Shown: in pieces, positions 20,861 through 35,251 of the stretch
Layout: every line of letters begins with the position of its first letter
Numbering within the stretch: the stretch's first letter is position 1
From: Brachionus rotundiformis
Taxonomy: Eukaryota > Rotifera > Eurotatoria > Ploima > Brachionidae
Assembly (NCBI GenBank): GCA_016802295.1
Contig: JAESIW010000154.1
Coordinates: 1,003,577 to 1,067,576, forward strand
Length of the DNA stretch: 64,000 nucleotides
Reading direction: 5' to 3'
The notes under the pieces: generated by a model
Seen by the model: only the letters and a program-made list of their open reading frames with translations
Told to the model about the DNA's origin: nothing
The model's database searches: none
Made by a program: the position numbers and the translations under genes

Positions 20861-23800
20861 ATGGAATCGAAAAGTTCCGCTACGAGTACACCTTGTACAT
20901 CACTGAAAGTATCGATTACCAAAAAGTTAAATGAGCGCATTAAAAATGACCTAAAAGAGTTGGAAAAAGTATCCATGCCAAAAATAAAGTCTTCTCTGGG
21001 ACATAAGTCACCTCAGAAATATCCGATTTTGAAAGACAACTATGTATCTATCAACGAGATTCGCTCGCGACCCTACCACGGAACCCTGGGCGTCATCCCA
21101 GTCCACAAAAGTCAGGAAATAGACCAATTAAAGCTTGTCATGAAAGGCAAAAATGTTGTCAACGCATCTTTTGAGGCATTGAATCCCGAAGAAGACGAGG
21201 GTATTAATGAACCCAACGGGTCAGAGTCGGACACTGACTCCGAACAAATGAGATCAAATCAAAACACGCCAAACAGCTTGTACGCCATGGAAACATTAAA
21301 CCAAATGGCTGTAAACAGACAAAATTTTCTCAATTACTTTTACAGTCAGCCCAAACCGGCCATTTTGCCAAGCACTGGCACCACATCATCGGCAAAATTT
21401 GCCCAACGACCTAAACCTCAAAAAAAACAAAAAATAGTTCTCAAACCAATTAAAAAACCTGTCCAATACGACATGGTATCATTGGACTCGGCAAAAACAG
21501 AAGTGGAACTTCAGCAAGAAGAATTGGAAAAGGAGGTTAAATCAATGGTGGACGAGGCGAAAAAAATCGCCAATTTAAAGAAAAAAAAAGTTGCCAAAAG
21601 TGACAAAAAAGAGCTTGACTCTCAACCAACTGAGAAAAAAGAGGACAAAAAGATAGTCAAGGGCGTTGAGGGTCTAATAACAGCTATCAAGTCCGGTCAG
21701 CTTATATCCGAACAAGAACAGTCCAATAAAAAAATACAGGAGATCTTGGGAACTGTACTGGACAAGGAAAGCCTAAGTCTTTTCGATCCATCGTTCAGCG
21801 AGAAGCTAGAGGAAGAAAATAAGGACTTAAATGAGCAAAGCATGATTGATTCGGCCATCAATGCCGAGTCGTTTCACGAGTCTTTGGGCGTGCAATCTGT
21901 TCGCACTATGACTGAAAATTTGGAAGTTGACCAAGAAGAGAAATCAACTCGAGATACGGACACACAGATTGATGGCCAAACAGTCAAATCAATGGTAATC
22001 AGCTATCAAGATGAAATGGACACATATCTAGCTAGCCTACCACCATTAGTGACCAGAGAAGACGTGCTGAACACAACGGCGACTAGTCTAAAGCTAAATG
22101 AGAAGCCAAGTGTTCCAAGTATGGCAAATAGAAAACCAACCGAGCCAGCCATGACCACAGACCAAAAGCATGCTCGCAACCTTCATCTATTTTGTATGTT
22201 TGAACATGAGCGGCGCGACTCGATGCTTTTGCCTGACGAGTTGGTAGATGTGACCAGAAAGTACCATGTGCGCAGCAAATATGAAGCTCAGAAAGCTGAA
22301 AGTAGTCGACCAAGTGACAGCTGCATGAGCCAACAGTCTTATAAATTCAATGACCAGTTTATTGCCTATAACAGAACTGAACGAGCGGCTAAGCGCGTCT
22401 TTGACAATTTGGCTGACATTATGCATTTTGATGACAGAAAAAGCTACAGCACAATCGACTCTGGCTTTGAGGACTCCGAACTGAGTGAATGGCGCAAAAA
22501 AGCTGACCAAAGTTTGGAAATTGAGGGCAAAAAGTTAATCATGGGCTCTTTTGAAGACTACAAAGAGTTTACGTTGACTTTTCTGAAGCCAGCGCCGCCA
22601 AAAATGAGTGTCAGACCATCTAAAATTAGAGAAAGACTCTTTTCTGAGTACAAATCCATGCCGCCACCAGTCGATGACATGAATTTGCTTTCAGGCAAAA
22701 AGAAAGGAAACAAGTTTTTTACCAATGACTCGGACAGCGAGCATGAAAGTGTGGACGAGAGTGATCAAGAGTCAATGAATGACAGTTTACGTGAATTTCA
22801 GCTAATTGTGGACAAAATTCTGAACCGTCAGTACTACTCGGACACTGATTTAAGTAGATTTAGTGAGAAAAAAAATGACCCATTGTTTACTGGCAAAATA
22901 ATGACCAGATCACTGTCAGAGAGTATATGCTTTAGATCGAAGAAAGCCGACAGCGAACAAGATGTATATGAATATGAGTTTATGAAGATTGATTCAAACT
23001 ACAATGAGGCTTTGGAAGAGGCCATTAATCAGAAAAAGATTATCAAAAATGACTATTTGAAAAAGAGCCGTATTGTTAGTACATCGGTCAGTTCCATTAA
23101 GTCAAAGACAAACACAAAGTCTACTCAAAATGACAAAAATACTGATGTTGATGGAAAAATTAGAAGATCAAGTGTCAGCACTGGTTCAAAAAAGGCTACT
23201 AATGGTTACTTTCCGAAAAGTAATTTTTTAATTAGATAAATTATTGCTAAAAACGCACCAACAAATGGCTAATTTTGGTAAAATAAGGAATACCGAAAAT
23301 TTTGGCCAAGATTGAGATGTGTTTAGTTAAAAACTTTCATGATATTTCAAGCTTTTTAAGAAAACTTTGTCCAAATCAGAATGCAGTAAAGTAGCCCATA
23401 GTAATGTCTTTCGGCATTCGAGCTGTGTGTTACCCTTTCTTTGTACCACAACAAACACTTCTCTGTCAATGTCAGCTTCAAAATCATTTACTATTATAAT
23501 ATCAATAACACACTGTGGCAAAACATTCCATTTGTTGCATTGGTTAAGGTGGTAAATTAAAAGATTAAATCTGATTTGAAGTTTAAGAAAATTTATTAAT
23601 TTATTTAAGCCCTGAAAAAAATGCTAGACCCTGAATTAGAGCAATTTTTTAACTTATAAAATCACTGACTTGGTTAACACAAGGAAATTCGAATTAAGTT
23701 CATAAAATAAAATTTTCTCCTCTTTTGAACCCAAGAGAACTCAAGTTAAGAACCTGAATAGCTCTGGTCAGCCAGGAAACAGGCTCAGAAAGACGGATTT

Positions 23801-26800
23801 TGGAAAAAAACACCTATTTATCAAAAACTTAAATCTACAAAAGCCTTTTTTGCTCATTTCTTTCGCTAGCTTCATGTTGTGCTTTCCCTATGCTAAGACT
23901 CTGGGTTAAAATTTAATTTAGCCAAAAGTAAGCATTAAAGGATCTTGAAGTTGATGATCAATTCAAAGAGTTTATCTTTAGATACTGGAATCAATCTTTA
24001 ATTTAATTTAAATGACTTTAATTTGTAAACTAGCAATCAAAATTAAATTTAAAAATGAAAAAAATAAAATACTTGCCTTTCAATATTTTGAAGTAGAAAA
24101 GCTTAAAAATTAACTTTAAAAAAAATGAGCTAATCAATCTAATCAATAAGTTGAGAAGATAATTTAATGGAATTATTTATTTTTCAAATTTACTCTAGAA
24201 ATAAAATTACCTAAATTAAATTAAAAATTAATTCAAATGCACAAAGATAAATTCTTTGAATTGAAATGGTCATTAACTCCAAGATGTTGATTTTGTGGCT
24301 AAATCTGGTTATCTAAATCTAAAAAAATTTTTGTTAAGTAATATCAATTAGTCTTTTAATAGGGTAAATATTAGACTTGGATTTTCAGTTTTGCCCAAAA
24401 CCAAAAAAAATTTACTGCATCATTAACTTCAATTTGAAGTGTCCAAAATAATTCAACTCTAGGAATTGCTCTTCAAGTTATATCTTAATAATTAAAAACT
24501 AAGGTCGACCCAGAATGGTAAAAATGGATAAATATCTTACCATGTTAGCTTTTGTTTGGAACTGTTTTGAATTAAGATAATGAATGATTCAAAATTTTTT
24601 TTCAAGATGTGGAAAGATCTTTGGCCGAGCTTGCTTTGGCACAGGGCAAAAAGTATGTTATGCAAGATTCGAGCAAATCAAGAAAGACTTCAACAAAAAA
24701 AAAGACCAAAGGTTCAAACAGGTTCAAAAACTCGGTGCTTGGTGTCGAGTTTTTGCTTCAGATAGAATCTGACATCTTCAATAAAAACAAAAAAACTCTG
24801 TCCCGATCCCACTCTTTAGAACAGATAAAGATTAAGGCAAAAAAAACGTCACCAGATGAAGAGATGCTGGCCGAAGCAGGACGAGTTAAGCTCGTTCGTC
24901 GACCAAGCGTCAGCAAACATCTTAACTTTAATGTATACAAAAAAAATTTGGGATTCTTAAACTCCAAGTGGGCAGCTGAACAAGACGACTACTTTGACAA
25001 GGAACGCGAATGGGTTCGGGACATATGGAATGTATGGTTTGACGAGGTATTTCCTCCAGAAGAAAGTCAACTAAACGATTCAAATGAAAGGCCAAAGTTG
25101 TTTGACATCAAAAAAGAGACCAAGAACGAGCCTGAAAATGACGATGCTGAAGAAATGGAAGAAGATGGAGATAAAATTAGAAAAATAGTCAAAAGTCCCA
25201 CACCATATGCCACTTATTCGCAAATAAACTTTGAAGAACTTGATGAAAAAAAGCTTGATTTTCAGCACATAAAAATAGCTGAGAAAGAAATTGAAGTTTT
25301 GAATAAAAGATTGGAGGAAAAATTGATTGTTTTTGACTTGGTTAGAAGAGGTACTTTGTACCGTAAGTTAGGCTTTATAAAAAAAGCCTTGGATGACTTT
25401 AACTTGGCAATAAGCACTGAGCCAAAGTTTGTCGATGCATATTGGCAACGACATTTGGTCTATTTGGTTCAAGATAGAAAAAAAGATGCTACCGAAGATT
25501 TAAACCAAATAATAAAATTGAACAGATTTCACTCTGGAGCTTATTTGTCCTTGGGAGATTTGTACGCACAACGCAATGACCTCCAAATGGCCATAGTCAA
25601 CTATTCCCAAGCGGTCAAATATAACCCAAATGACGATCAGGCTTTTTTCAAAAGAGGAAAGTTGTACGAACAAAAAGGAGACATTCGTATGGCAATGGAT
25701 GACTATTTGACCACTACTAAGCTAAATCCGAAAAATTCCGAAGCTTGGTTCAAACATGGAATGAGCTATTTTAAGAGCAAAAATTGGCATTACGCAATTG
25801 TGGATTTTACCGAGCTGATCAAGCATAATCCGATGAACCAGGCTCAGGCAAGGTTGTACCGGGGAAAATGCCATTTAAATCTTGAGGATTACCAGGCAGC
25901 GTTTGATGACTTTTGTGTGGCCCTGCATCTAAATCCAAATGATTGGGAATCCTATTATCATAGAGGATGTTTGCTTAGAAAGTTAGTGAACTAGATTAAT
26001 TTTTGATAGCCAAATTATCTTTTCTTAAAGGCTAGACGCGACCAGAGCAATTCAAGACCTGAGTATATCTATTTTTATAGAAGAAGGCTACGACAATTTG
26101 AAGAGCTATTTGCATAGAGGAATCCTTTACACTGAACTAGAACAGTAAATAATTTTAGAATTTTGATTAATTAGTTTATTAGAAAATAAATGTTCCTTCC
26201 TAATTTGTAAGCTATTATAACATTTTAAAATAAATTAAAAAATGGCAATATTTGTATTCCATGAATATATTTTTAACTTAATCTAAAATTTTATCAGAGT
26301 TTTAAAGCAAAAATTGTTAATTAAAAATGTTTTAAAATTAGATTATTAAAGGATTATAAATTAAACTATTAAATTTAAGATTGTACAATGGTTTACTTGG
26401 TTTAGGTAGATTAAAATATTAATAATGGTTTAAACCAAAAGTGTCTCAGCATTTTAAGTGTCATAATCTTGGTCTTGGAAATTCTTCAAAATTGATTAGA
26501 TTTTCTACCAAATTTTAAAAAAAAATGGATTTAAAGGCTAGGAAAAAAAATTACAAACAATCATTTCAATTCAAAAAGTTTATCTTAAGTCATGTAATTG
26601 TATGGACTTAAGATAAACTATATAATAAGATAAACTTAACTATTTGAGAAAACATTTTTGTAAAAGTTATTTATTTTTCAACTTTACATAACATTTAAAG
26701 CGTGTTACTTTTTTAAAATTTATTGAAAGATTTATTCTAATTTCTTATAAAAAAAATTTAAATTAGAGGAAAATGTAATTATGAAATAAAATTTTTTTCT

Positions 26801-29800
26801 AAAAAGGAAAAATTATTTAATTCAGTTTAGAATAAAATTTCCATGATCATAGTCTGAACACAAAACTATTTGAAATTTAATTGAAAATTTTTTTAATTCA
26901 ATGAAATTATTTTCATTAAAGTTAAAATGTTTAACTTAATTAGCGCTTTATTCTAAATTTAATCATGGTATAGGCTAAATTTGTGAATGGTTTAAAGCAA
27001 TTCCATTTGGAAACATAGTAATTATAATTAGTATTTATATGATAATAAATGTACCTCTGTTTTGTGAAATAAAGTGCTAATAGACAAATTACTTATCAAA
27101 AAAATTGTTTACCAGAAAAATGTTTTGGGTCTTATCCAAAGTAAGATTATATATGAACAAGACTTATTATTTTATTTTGTTTTCTCGTTTTATCAGGGTA
27201 ATATCATTTTTTTTCAATCAAAAGCAGCACTACATCGCCAGCATTAGTGAATCTTTTTCTATCTTTCCCAAAGCATTGCCAATTTTTTAAAACCAATTTA
27301 AGACTCTAACTTTAGCTAAATTAAGTTTTCATTTATTACAAATCTTTTTTTTTAAATATTGTAGTTTTAAATTATCTATATTTTAACCAAAATAGTTGCA
27401 TATAAATCTAGGTAATCTTTGGATATAAATAATTAATTTATCTTAATAAAAATTAAAATTAATGAATTAATTTATCAATTAAGCTGATTTTTCTTTCTAT
27501 TTAAGATATGATGAAGCAATAAAAGATTTTGAAAGTGTTCTACTTTTGGACAAAGAATATTCTCCAGCATATGTCAACCTTGGAATCATCTACATGAACT
27601 TGACCATGAATTACTGGAAGTAATAGCGAAAAAAATTTTTTATTCATTTATAATTTTAATTACTTAGAGCTATAAAATATTTCAACTTGGCCATTAAGTC
27701 GAACCCTGTCTACATAAGAGCCTATCTTTGCCGAGCCCAAGCTTACCGATATGTCCACGATGTAAATTTTTATTAAAAAATCAAAGCCATATAATAAATT
27801 GTTCTGCTAGTTAAAACGAGCTTACCTTGACTACACAAAGGCTATACACTTGGATCCGACCAATACTCAAATTTACATTTACAGAGTAAGCCATTTGTCA
27901 ATTGGTCAAATAATTTTTTTAAGTTAATTTTTTTATAAAGGGTCAAACTATCTTGGAAATGGGCAATCTGAAATTGGCGGCTTTTTGTGTCCAACATGCT
28001 TCATTCATGACAGATAACCTCAAATCTAAAACAGGACCAGATGATGATGACTTGGCAAATACAATTGCTCGTGGCGGTAGTGCTAAATTTCGAAGTAAAT
28101 CTGATGGTACAAATGCTTTAACTAGCTTGACCAATAAAATAGGTGCTCAAAATCAATCAGTAACACAGCAAGCATTAGTTTTCTCTTTTTTGAAAAATTA
28201 TGACAAAGCAATTAATGTTCTAGAACTAGAGCTGAAAGTTAAAGCTACCACTAGCATCTACAATCTCCTTGGAAGAGTGTACATGAAAGCTAAAAAATGG
28301 AAGGATGCAGTTACTGCTTTCGAAAAATCTATTGAGCTTAATTTTGATGAAACTAAAAGCAATAAAAATCTATCAACTACAAGCAGTTCTTTTTCCAAAA
28401 TGGCAAATTTGACAGGCTTGAAGGCTAACAAAAAGGATCTAATAGACGCATATTTCATGAAAGGACAGTGCTTTATTGAAATCAAGCATTACAATGATGC
28501 ATACACTTCATTTGACAAAGTGATTGAATTAAATCCTGAAAATGCACAGGTATTTTGTTTTTACCATTGCCAAATTAAGCTAGTTAAGATAGCTAAATTT
28601 AATATTTTATCTTGGCCAGATTTTATCTAAATAATATTGTTCTAGTTCTTTTGGAAATGGCAAGATTTTATTTCTGTAAAAACATTAATTTAAGGTTTTT
28701 TTTTTTAATTAAAAATTGCTTAGCTTTTCATTAATAATTGTTGACTGACCATTATCTGTTCCAGCGATGCGCACATAAGTAAAAATATCAATTAGTATAC
28801 AATATCAGTAATATAAAAAGGAATTTATACATATTTAGATTATATTGTAACCAGCGACAATTCAATAAATTTGTCAAACTTAGATACTTAATTAAAAATC
28901 ACTAAGGAATAGGAGATAAGTCATTTATACACACGGTAGTAATAATTATATTATTTTTGATAATTTAATTTTAACTGTTTAATAAATAATGCTTTAACAG
29001 TTGAATAAAAAAAATATATTTAATTAATAATTTCCTTTTGAAAGCTTAAATTGAATTTTGAATTAAACTAAAAAATGTATTCTGGAATAATAATCTTGCC
29101 AAATTTAATTATCAATCAATAGATTAAAATTTTGCGAACAAAATAATTAAAAAAAAAATCAAATTCAAGGCATTTTACCACCGAGGCATAGCTCGTGTTC
29201 ATTTGAAGCACCAACGATGCATCCAAGATTTCAACAAAGCCTTGGCACTTGATCCTAGTTTGTTCGAGGCGTTTTTAGCGCGAGCCTGTATTTATGGAAT
29301 GCAGGAACGGTATACCAAAGCAATATTGAACTGCAACGAAGCGGTCAAGCTCAATTCAAAGTCGGTACGTGGCTATTTGTACCGAGGCGCTCTCAAATAT
29401 ATGTCTAGATCATTCAACTATGCCATTTATGACCTAACTGAAGCGATTAATTTAGACCAAACATGTGCCTTAGCCTACTACAATCGAGCCCTTTGTTACC
29501 AACAGATTAAAAATTTCCAAAATGCTTTGAAAGATTTCAGCATTGTCCTAATGCTTGGAGACTATCTAAAATTTAAGGTTCTCATCAACAGAGGTCTCTT
29601 GTATTTTCATACCAAAGATTATTCCAATTCACTGAACGACTTCAAAATGGCTATTGTTTATTCACCTAGTGATTTTGATATTCAGCACATGATAGGTCTA
29701 TGCCTACACAAGTAAATTATTTTTATCTCTTATAAGTTTTTTTGCTTTCAATCAAATTTTCGGCAGTATTTTTCCTCTTTAATGTTTATATCTTAAATTA

Positions 29801-31166
29801 ATGATTTATTAATACTAATTGAAGGTCTCATTTATTAAACAATATTATTTTTGCATTTAAAAAAAATATAAATTATCTGATTAGAGTAAAAACCAATTAC
29901 AATATTTTAATATATAAATTTTTCAAAATAGGATTTCACTGATATTATTAATTAAAAATTAAATTAATTTTAACTTATTTTTGTTTATATTTTTAAACAG
30001 ATAATTTAAAAACAAATTTTAATTTAAATTAAGATTTTTTTACTAATTCAGATAAAATGTAATATTATAAACTCAATTTTTGATATTTATAGGCTAGAAC
30101 GATACGCCGAGGCTATAAATGTACTTACCCAAGCCTATAGCATAAACCCGCGCTTTTTCAACGCTCTGATTTCTCGTGGAAATGCTTATGTAGACTTGGG
30201 CCATGAGGCAGCATTTCAAAATGCTCAAAAAGACTATCAAATTGTTTTGGACTTGTATCCAGAAAATTTGGATGCGCACATAAACTTGGCTTATTTGTAT
30301 CAAATAACTGGTCGATTTAAACTTGCCTGGGATCAATTCTCAAAAGCTATACAAATAAAACCAGGTAATTTTCGGCTTTTTTGCCAAAATCTTTTTAATT
30401 AAAATTTATTTTTAAAAAAAAAGAATTTATTCCTGCTTACGAGGGCCGATCTGTTGTCTGTTTGCAAATGAGTGACACTTTGGCTGCTTTGAAAGACATC
30501 AATCAGGCAATTAAGATAAAACCAAATGCAGAGTTGTTGGTCAACCGTGGAGTTATTTATCAAGTTGACAAGAAATTTTTAGTTTAAATTCCATGATTTA
30601 ATTATTTTTTGTTAGTTTATGGCTGATAATGTAAATGCTTTGCGTGATTACCAATCAGCATTGCTTATGGATCCCAGCTTTGGTCTGGCCTATTTCAATT
30701 CAGCAAACATTCTTTTACTGCACAAGCAATTCGCTCAGGCATTAAAGAATTTAGACATGGCCATTGATAGGTGCAACATGAAGGACGAAAGCACTTACCA
30801 AAATAGAGGTATTGTCAAAGCATTGTTGGGAGACATAAGCGGTGCATTCAGAGACCTTTGTGAAGCTATAAAATACGGCAAATACACAGCACACTTATTC
30901 ATGAATAGAGCTGTAATGCTCTACAAGATGGAAAATTATGCTCTTGCCAACAAAGATTTTACCACTGGTATTTTTAAGAAATGTTTAAATAAAAATAAAT
31001 AAAAGCTGAATTATTTGTTTTAGCTATAAGTCTGTCGCCAAATGATGCTGTACTGTACAAACTTAGAGCTGATTGTAAAGGTAAACTGGGCATGAAAGAT
31101 GAAGCGCTGGTCGATTACAAAATGGCTGTTGATCTGAAAGAAAGAGAAAAACTAAGGAAAATTTAT
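20861..31166 (+). CDS. TTC6: Large tetratricopeptide-repeat protein, TTC6-like
   Basis: Twelve exons: 20861-23204 (or 23183), 24607-25981, 26031-26144, 27506-27619, 27668-27761, 27811-27885, 27941-28549, 29170-29711, 30093-30364, 30424-30563, 30616-30967, 31024-31166; phases 1, 2, 2, 2, 0, 0, 0, 2, 1, 0, 1 agree, giving about 2057 residues. The first part is long, charged and probably disordered (Ser/Lys-rich, EEL..EVKSMVDEAKK coils). The C-terminal 1200 residues hold roughly twenty TPR units of the A-Y/F-...-A-I/L-x-D-F/Y...L-x-P type (e.g. AIVNYSQAVKYNPND). This architecture suits TTC6, a ciliary/sperm-associated TPR protein. An upstream in-frame ATG (20759) exists, but that reading covers the X-box, so 20861 is preferred. 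Exon 1 has two equally phased donors. It joins exon 2 because the latter has no ATG at its head; the join is inferred. Confidence 0.78.
23300..23560 (-). mobile_element. Small LINE 3' relic in TTC6-like intron 1
   Basis: The minus strand reads NKWNVLPQCVIDIIIVNDFEAD, the terminal WN-LP-x-VV-x-x-x-VN-F-K signature of LINE ORF2 C-termini, followed by unrecognised open sequence. No other element part is seen. Confidence 0.5.
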
Positions 31167-34100
31167 AATATTAAAAACTAATTTTACCCAGTGTAATTAA
31201 ATAGATATTTTTTTTTAATTTTTTAAATAAATTTAAAAGTTTTTTATTTTCTCTATAATATGAACATTTGTCTGTAATATCTTGTTATTTTTGAAATATT
31301 GATAACCAAGAGTGGTGTTTGACCTAAAAAAAAATAAAACTCGAATTACTTTGTTGCATTATTGTGGCTATCCATATCAAAAGTTTTATATCTATCTTTT
31401 TTGAAGATTAATTAAAAAATTGAAAATTGTACCAAAATTAATCTAGAGCTTTTAGCACGGTAGCAGTGCGTTCATGTTTAATTTTGATGCGATCGATATA
31501 AAAGAATTTTTTAATAAATAAGTATTACGCCAGATTAAAAATTGATTGATTTAGAAAAATAAATAAAAATCAGAATAACCAAATTAATTAATTGCATTTA
31601 TTTATTAAAAAGTTATACTATGCAACTATTTTTTTTATACAGTTAATATTTTTTTAAAGGTGTTCTATTTTTAAGTGTTAATATGATTTTTGTGTAAGTT
31701 TTGATTCAATAAGAACTTTTTTGTTATCTTATTATACGTTGTTGACCTTATTATTAAATCTATTAAATTCTTAAACAAAATATCTACAATAAAATAAAAA
31801 TATTTTTTAAATTGGCAGTTATTTTTTTGTTAATTCACAATTAATAATGGACATTAATTCAAATTTTGATCTTAATAAATATATTCTTTTAAATATTGTA
31901 TGTTCTGACAGATTTTTTATATCTATATATAGATTAAAAAATTATAAATTATTCATTTTTGGCTTACATCTCATTAATCCAGTCTGAAAACTCAAAATTT
32001 TAGACAAAAAATTACTATTTTAATTTAAATGTCATTTTGACATCTTATTTTCAATGCAAATTTTTAATTTTGCTTTTTAATCTAGTTCTTCAAATAATGA
32101 TTGTAATGATCTGCTGATTTAATCAAGAATATGGTATCTAAAAGTTATTATTTCATTTTACGAAGAAAAATCTCTCTTTTAGTCATATTTTTGATTAATA
32201 TTTTAAATTAAATTTTGGGAGTAATAGTGATAACATCTTTATAAACCAATTCCAAGCAATAAGTTGAATTTTTTTTATTTATTTTTATTTTTATCTCGTT
32301 TTTTGATAGAGTTTAAAAAATAATTTTTTTTTTCAATAATTTTCTATGAAAAATAATAGTTAAAGGATGCTTTAAGTGATTTTTATTCCTGGTTAATTAA
32401 TTTTTTTGTGTGATTGTGATTAATTAATACCTAGAAATGTTTTAAGTAAAATTGAATATTTTGCACCTATTTAGTAATTACTAAAATCTACTTCTACGCT
32501 TTAATTGTAGATTTTAGTTTTAATTAGTTTCTATTAATTAAGATTGAAAAATTTTAAAGAAAAAATTCTAATTGAGACATAAAGTGACTCATGTTTTTTT
32601 TAAATATTATTTCCGGTTCATTTTTTAATTATTATTTTTTTGTCAAATAAACTTAAATAAGTTTATAATAAACAAGCAATTGGATAATTAGAATATTTAT
32701 TAAGTTGTCTTCTGATAAAAAAATATAAGCAGGCTTTTTTCAATAAGATTTTAACAATTTAAATCTAAGACATGATAAATTTGTTCAAAAATAAATATCA
32801 TGTCTGTAAATTAATATTTATTTCTAACTAAACTAATTTTGTTTATGCTCGAGTATTGGTAATTGGTCTTAACTCAAAACCTCATGGTTTTAATAATAAA
32901 AATTTTCATGCCTAAGATGTTTTTTTAGATTTAATTCTGTGTTAGATTCGGGTCAAAATTTTTGCGTCTTTAGATTTATCTTTTGATTAATAATTAAAAT
33001 TTTCAATTCAAAAAATAATTATCTTTAATTTAATTACGTAATTTTTGTCATATAAAAATATGCTAATTAATCATCTTTCTAATATGAAATACCTAGAAAA
33101 TGTCAATAAGCATCTGGTAAATGTTATTTCCAATTAATGGGTAAGCGGAAATATTTCATCGGGAATATTGCCCCTTGTATTTTAAATTAAAATGAAATAA
33201 TAATATCTTTCTCTTTTATAAGTTAATTTTTTAAAAAATTATCAAATTATTTTAATTAATTTATAAATGATACAAGTTTTAATTCCGATTAATTTAAAAA
33301 ATTAATATTATCGCTATTTTTTCTCAAATTAAGAAAAAAACATAATTTTGGTTAATTTTTTTTATCATTTATAAAATTTTAGATAAATGTAAATTTAAAA
33401 TTTGTTAATGAATTTATAATAAAAAATGTGTTTTTTTTACAATGGTAAAAAGCACTTTTACTAAACGAGAAAGGTTGCTAAATCAAAAATAAATTATATT
33501 TTGTTGAAAATTATTGCATTATTATCAATTATAAAATTTTTATTTATCTTTTTTAAAATTGATCTAATTAAAACCCATTTTCTACAATTAAAAATATTCA
33601 AGCTCACAAACCATTTTCTAACAGGGCTCGAGAAAAACAAAAGCAATCTTAGAAAGCTAAAGTAATCGTTATTTTTCTATAGATAAAAAGGAATGATTAA
33701 TTTTTAACCGGTTAAGAAAAAAGATAAAAAATTATTAGAGCAATCTTTTCTATAAAACAATTGCGTTTATTAGAATGTATAAATATTCTTTTTCCCGCTT
33801 GGTAATGATAGAAAATTGAAAATAATTTAACTCTCAATTTCTATTCTCGGATGATCGATTACAAAAATTGATAATTAAAATTTTTTCACGATTGAGAGCT
33901 CCGTCAAAATATAAAAAACTAACTACAAATTTTTTACGGTTCAAGTATAAATTTTCAAATACAGTTAGGTTTTCTTTTGATTAAAAAAAATATATATATA
34001 TATATATATAAATAAATAATTTTCATTTTCAATAAATTATGTTTAATTAATTTTTATAAAATATAATTTTAATGTTTAAAACGCAATTAAAGCCCGCTCT

Positions 34101-35251
34101 TTTAAAGTCAAGAGAAAAATTTATTTTTTCTTAATAATATCAAGCTATTATTTATTAAATTAAAATAAGCTAATTTTATTCCAAGATTTATTATGTCTGA
34201 AAATTAATTTCTAAAAATTTAAGATTCTTATTATTATTCACTTAGCATTGCTCATTGAGCTTTCTCAGATTAAATTTAATTTTATGCAGCTAGTAACACA
34301 TAATTCACTGAGGAAAATTAATAGGCACAAAATTTAAAAAATATCTAGTTTTATTGCGCCTTAATCAATCATAGCCAAATATTCCGCCAGCTTAATCCCT
34401 AATGTCATTAAAATAAAATAAATCTCGATTCTCGTTTGCTTTTGGCATTTATTACTTTTAGTAACCCGAAATTCATTTTGTTTCTTAAAAAAAAATTAAA
34501 TTATTTTCATAAGCTTTTAATAATTAAATCTATCAATAAACATTCACTTCTAGTAGCAGGCAATTTCCACTATCAGTAAAGCACTATTTTATATTAGATA
34601 AATATCTAAACATGATACCCATTAGGTGAATCACTGAGGGGTCTAGAGTGAAAATATTTTCCTCAACAATTATCTATTATCTACTCTTCCGCTTAGATAA
34701 ATTCGGAATTCTTCTTATGCACTTCATTTCATGTTGCTTTGCCTCTAATTATCTTATTTATTGGCATCCGTTTTTATTTAATATCCGGTGTTGTTTGTTC
34801 GTTGTTCGTGATTAGGGGCCCTATGGTGACAATTTAATAATTTTAATTGTAAAATGATCTAGAAGGAAATATAAGATAAGAATTTATTCTTTTAAAAAAT
34901 AAAATCAATGAGAGATAAATTAAAAAATTATAATATTTATTCTAGAATTTGTGCTAAAATTTAAAATCACCTTTGACAATAATGGAAAAAGCCGCATCAT
35001 CTATCTTTCGTGAATAAGATCCATTTTTGGCACACAACAAAAATAACATAAACATAAAGGTAAAAATAAATTTCAAATTTTTATTATTTTCTATCCATAA
35101 ACAAACATTATCAAAAACAGAATTTAACAAATTCAATTAATAATTTTGTTTCGTTTTTTTTTAAACGCCAAGATCAAATACATTTCAAGGCATGCTACAA
35201 TTACGCAACTACCTTACCTCTTGCTGCTAGTCATTTTATCATAATTTCAAA
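31167..35251. other. 4-kb AT-rich intergenic desert
   Basis: Both strands are rich in stops. An open frame at 34954-35136 (-) lacks an ATG and any recognisable motif. The only simple repeat noted is an (AT)n run. The right end should contain the GRK promoter. Confidence 0.5.
33989..34011. repeat. (AT)n microsatellite
   Basis: A continuous run of about eleven TA dinucleotides follows a poly-A tract. Confidence 0.9.

Noticed and set aside
34954..35136. Minus-strand open frame with a hydrophobic stretch
   Set aside because: It has no ATG at its head, no conserved motif and ordinary AT-rich composition.
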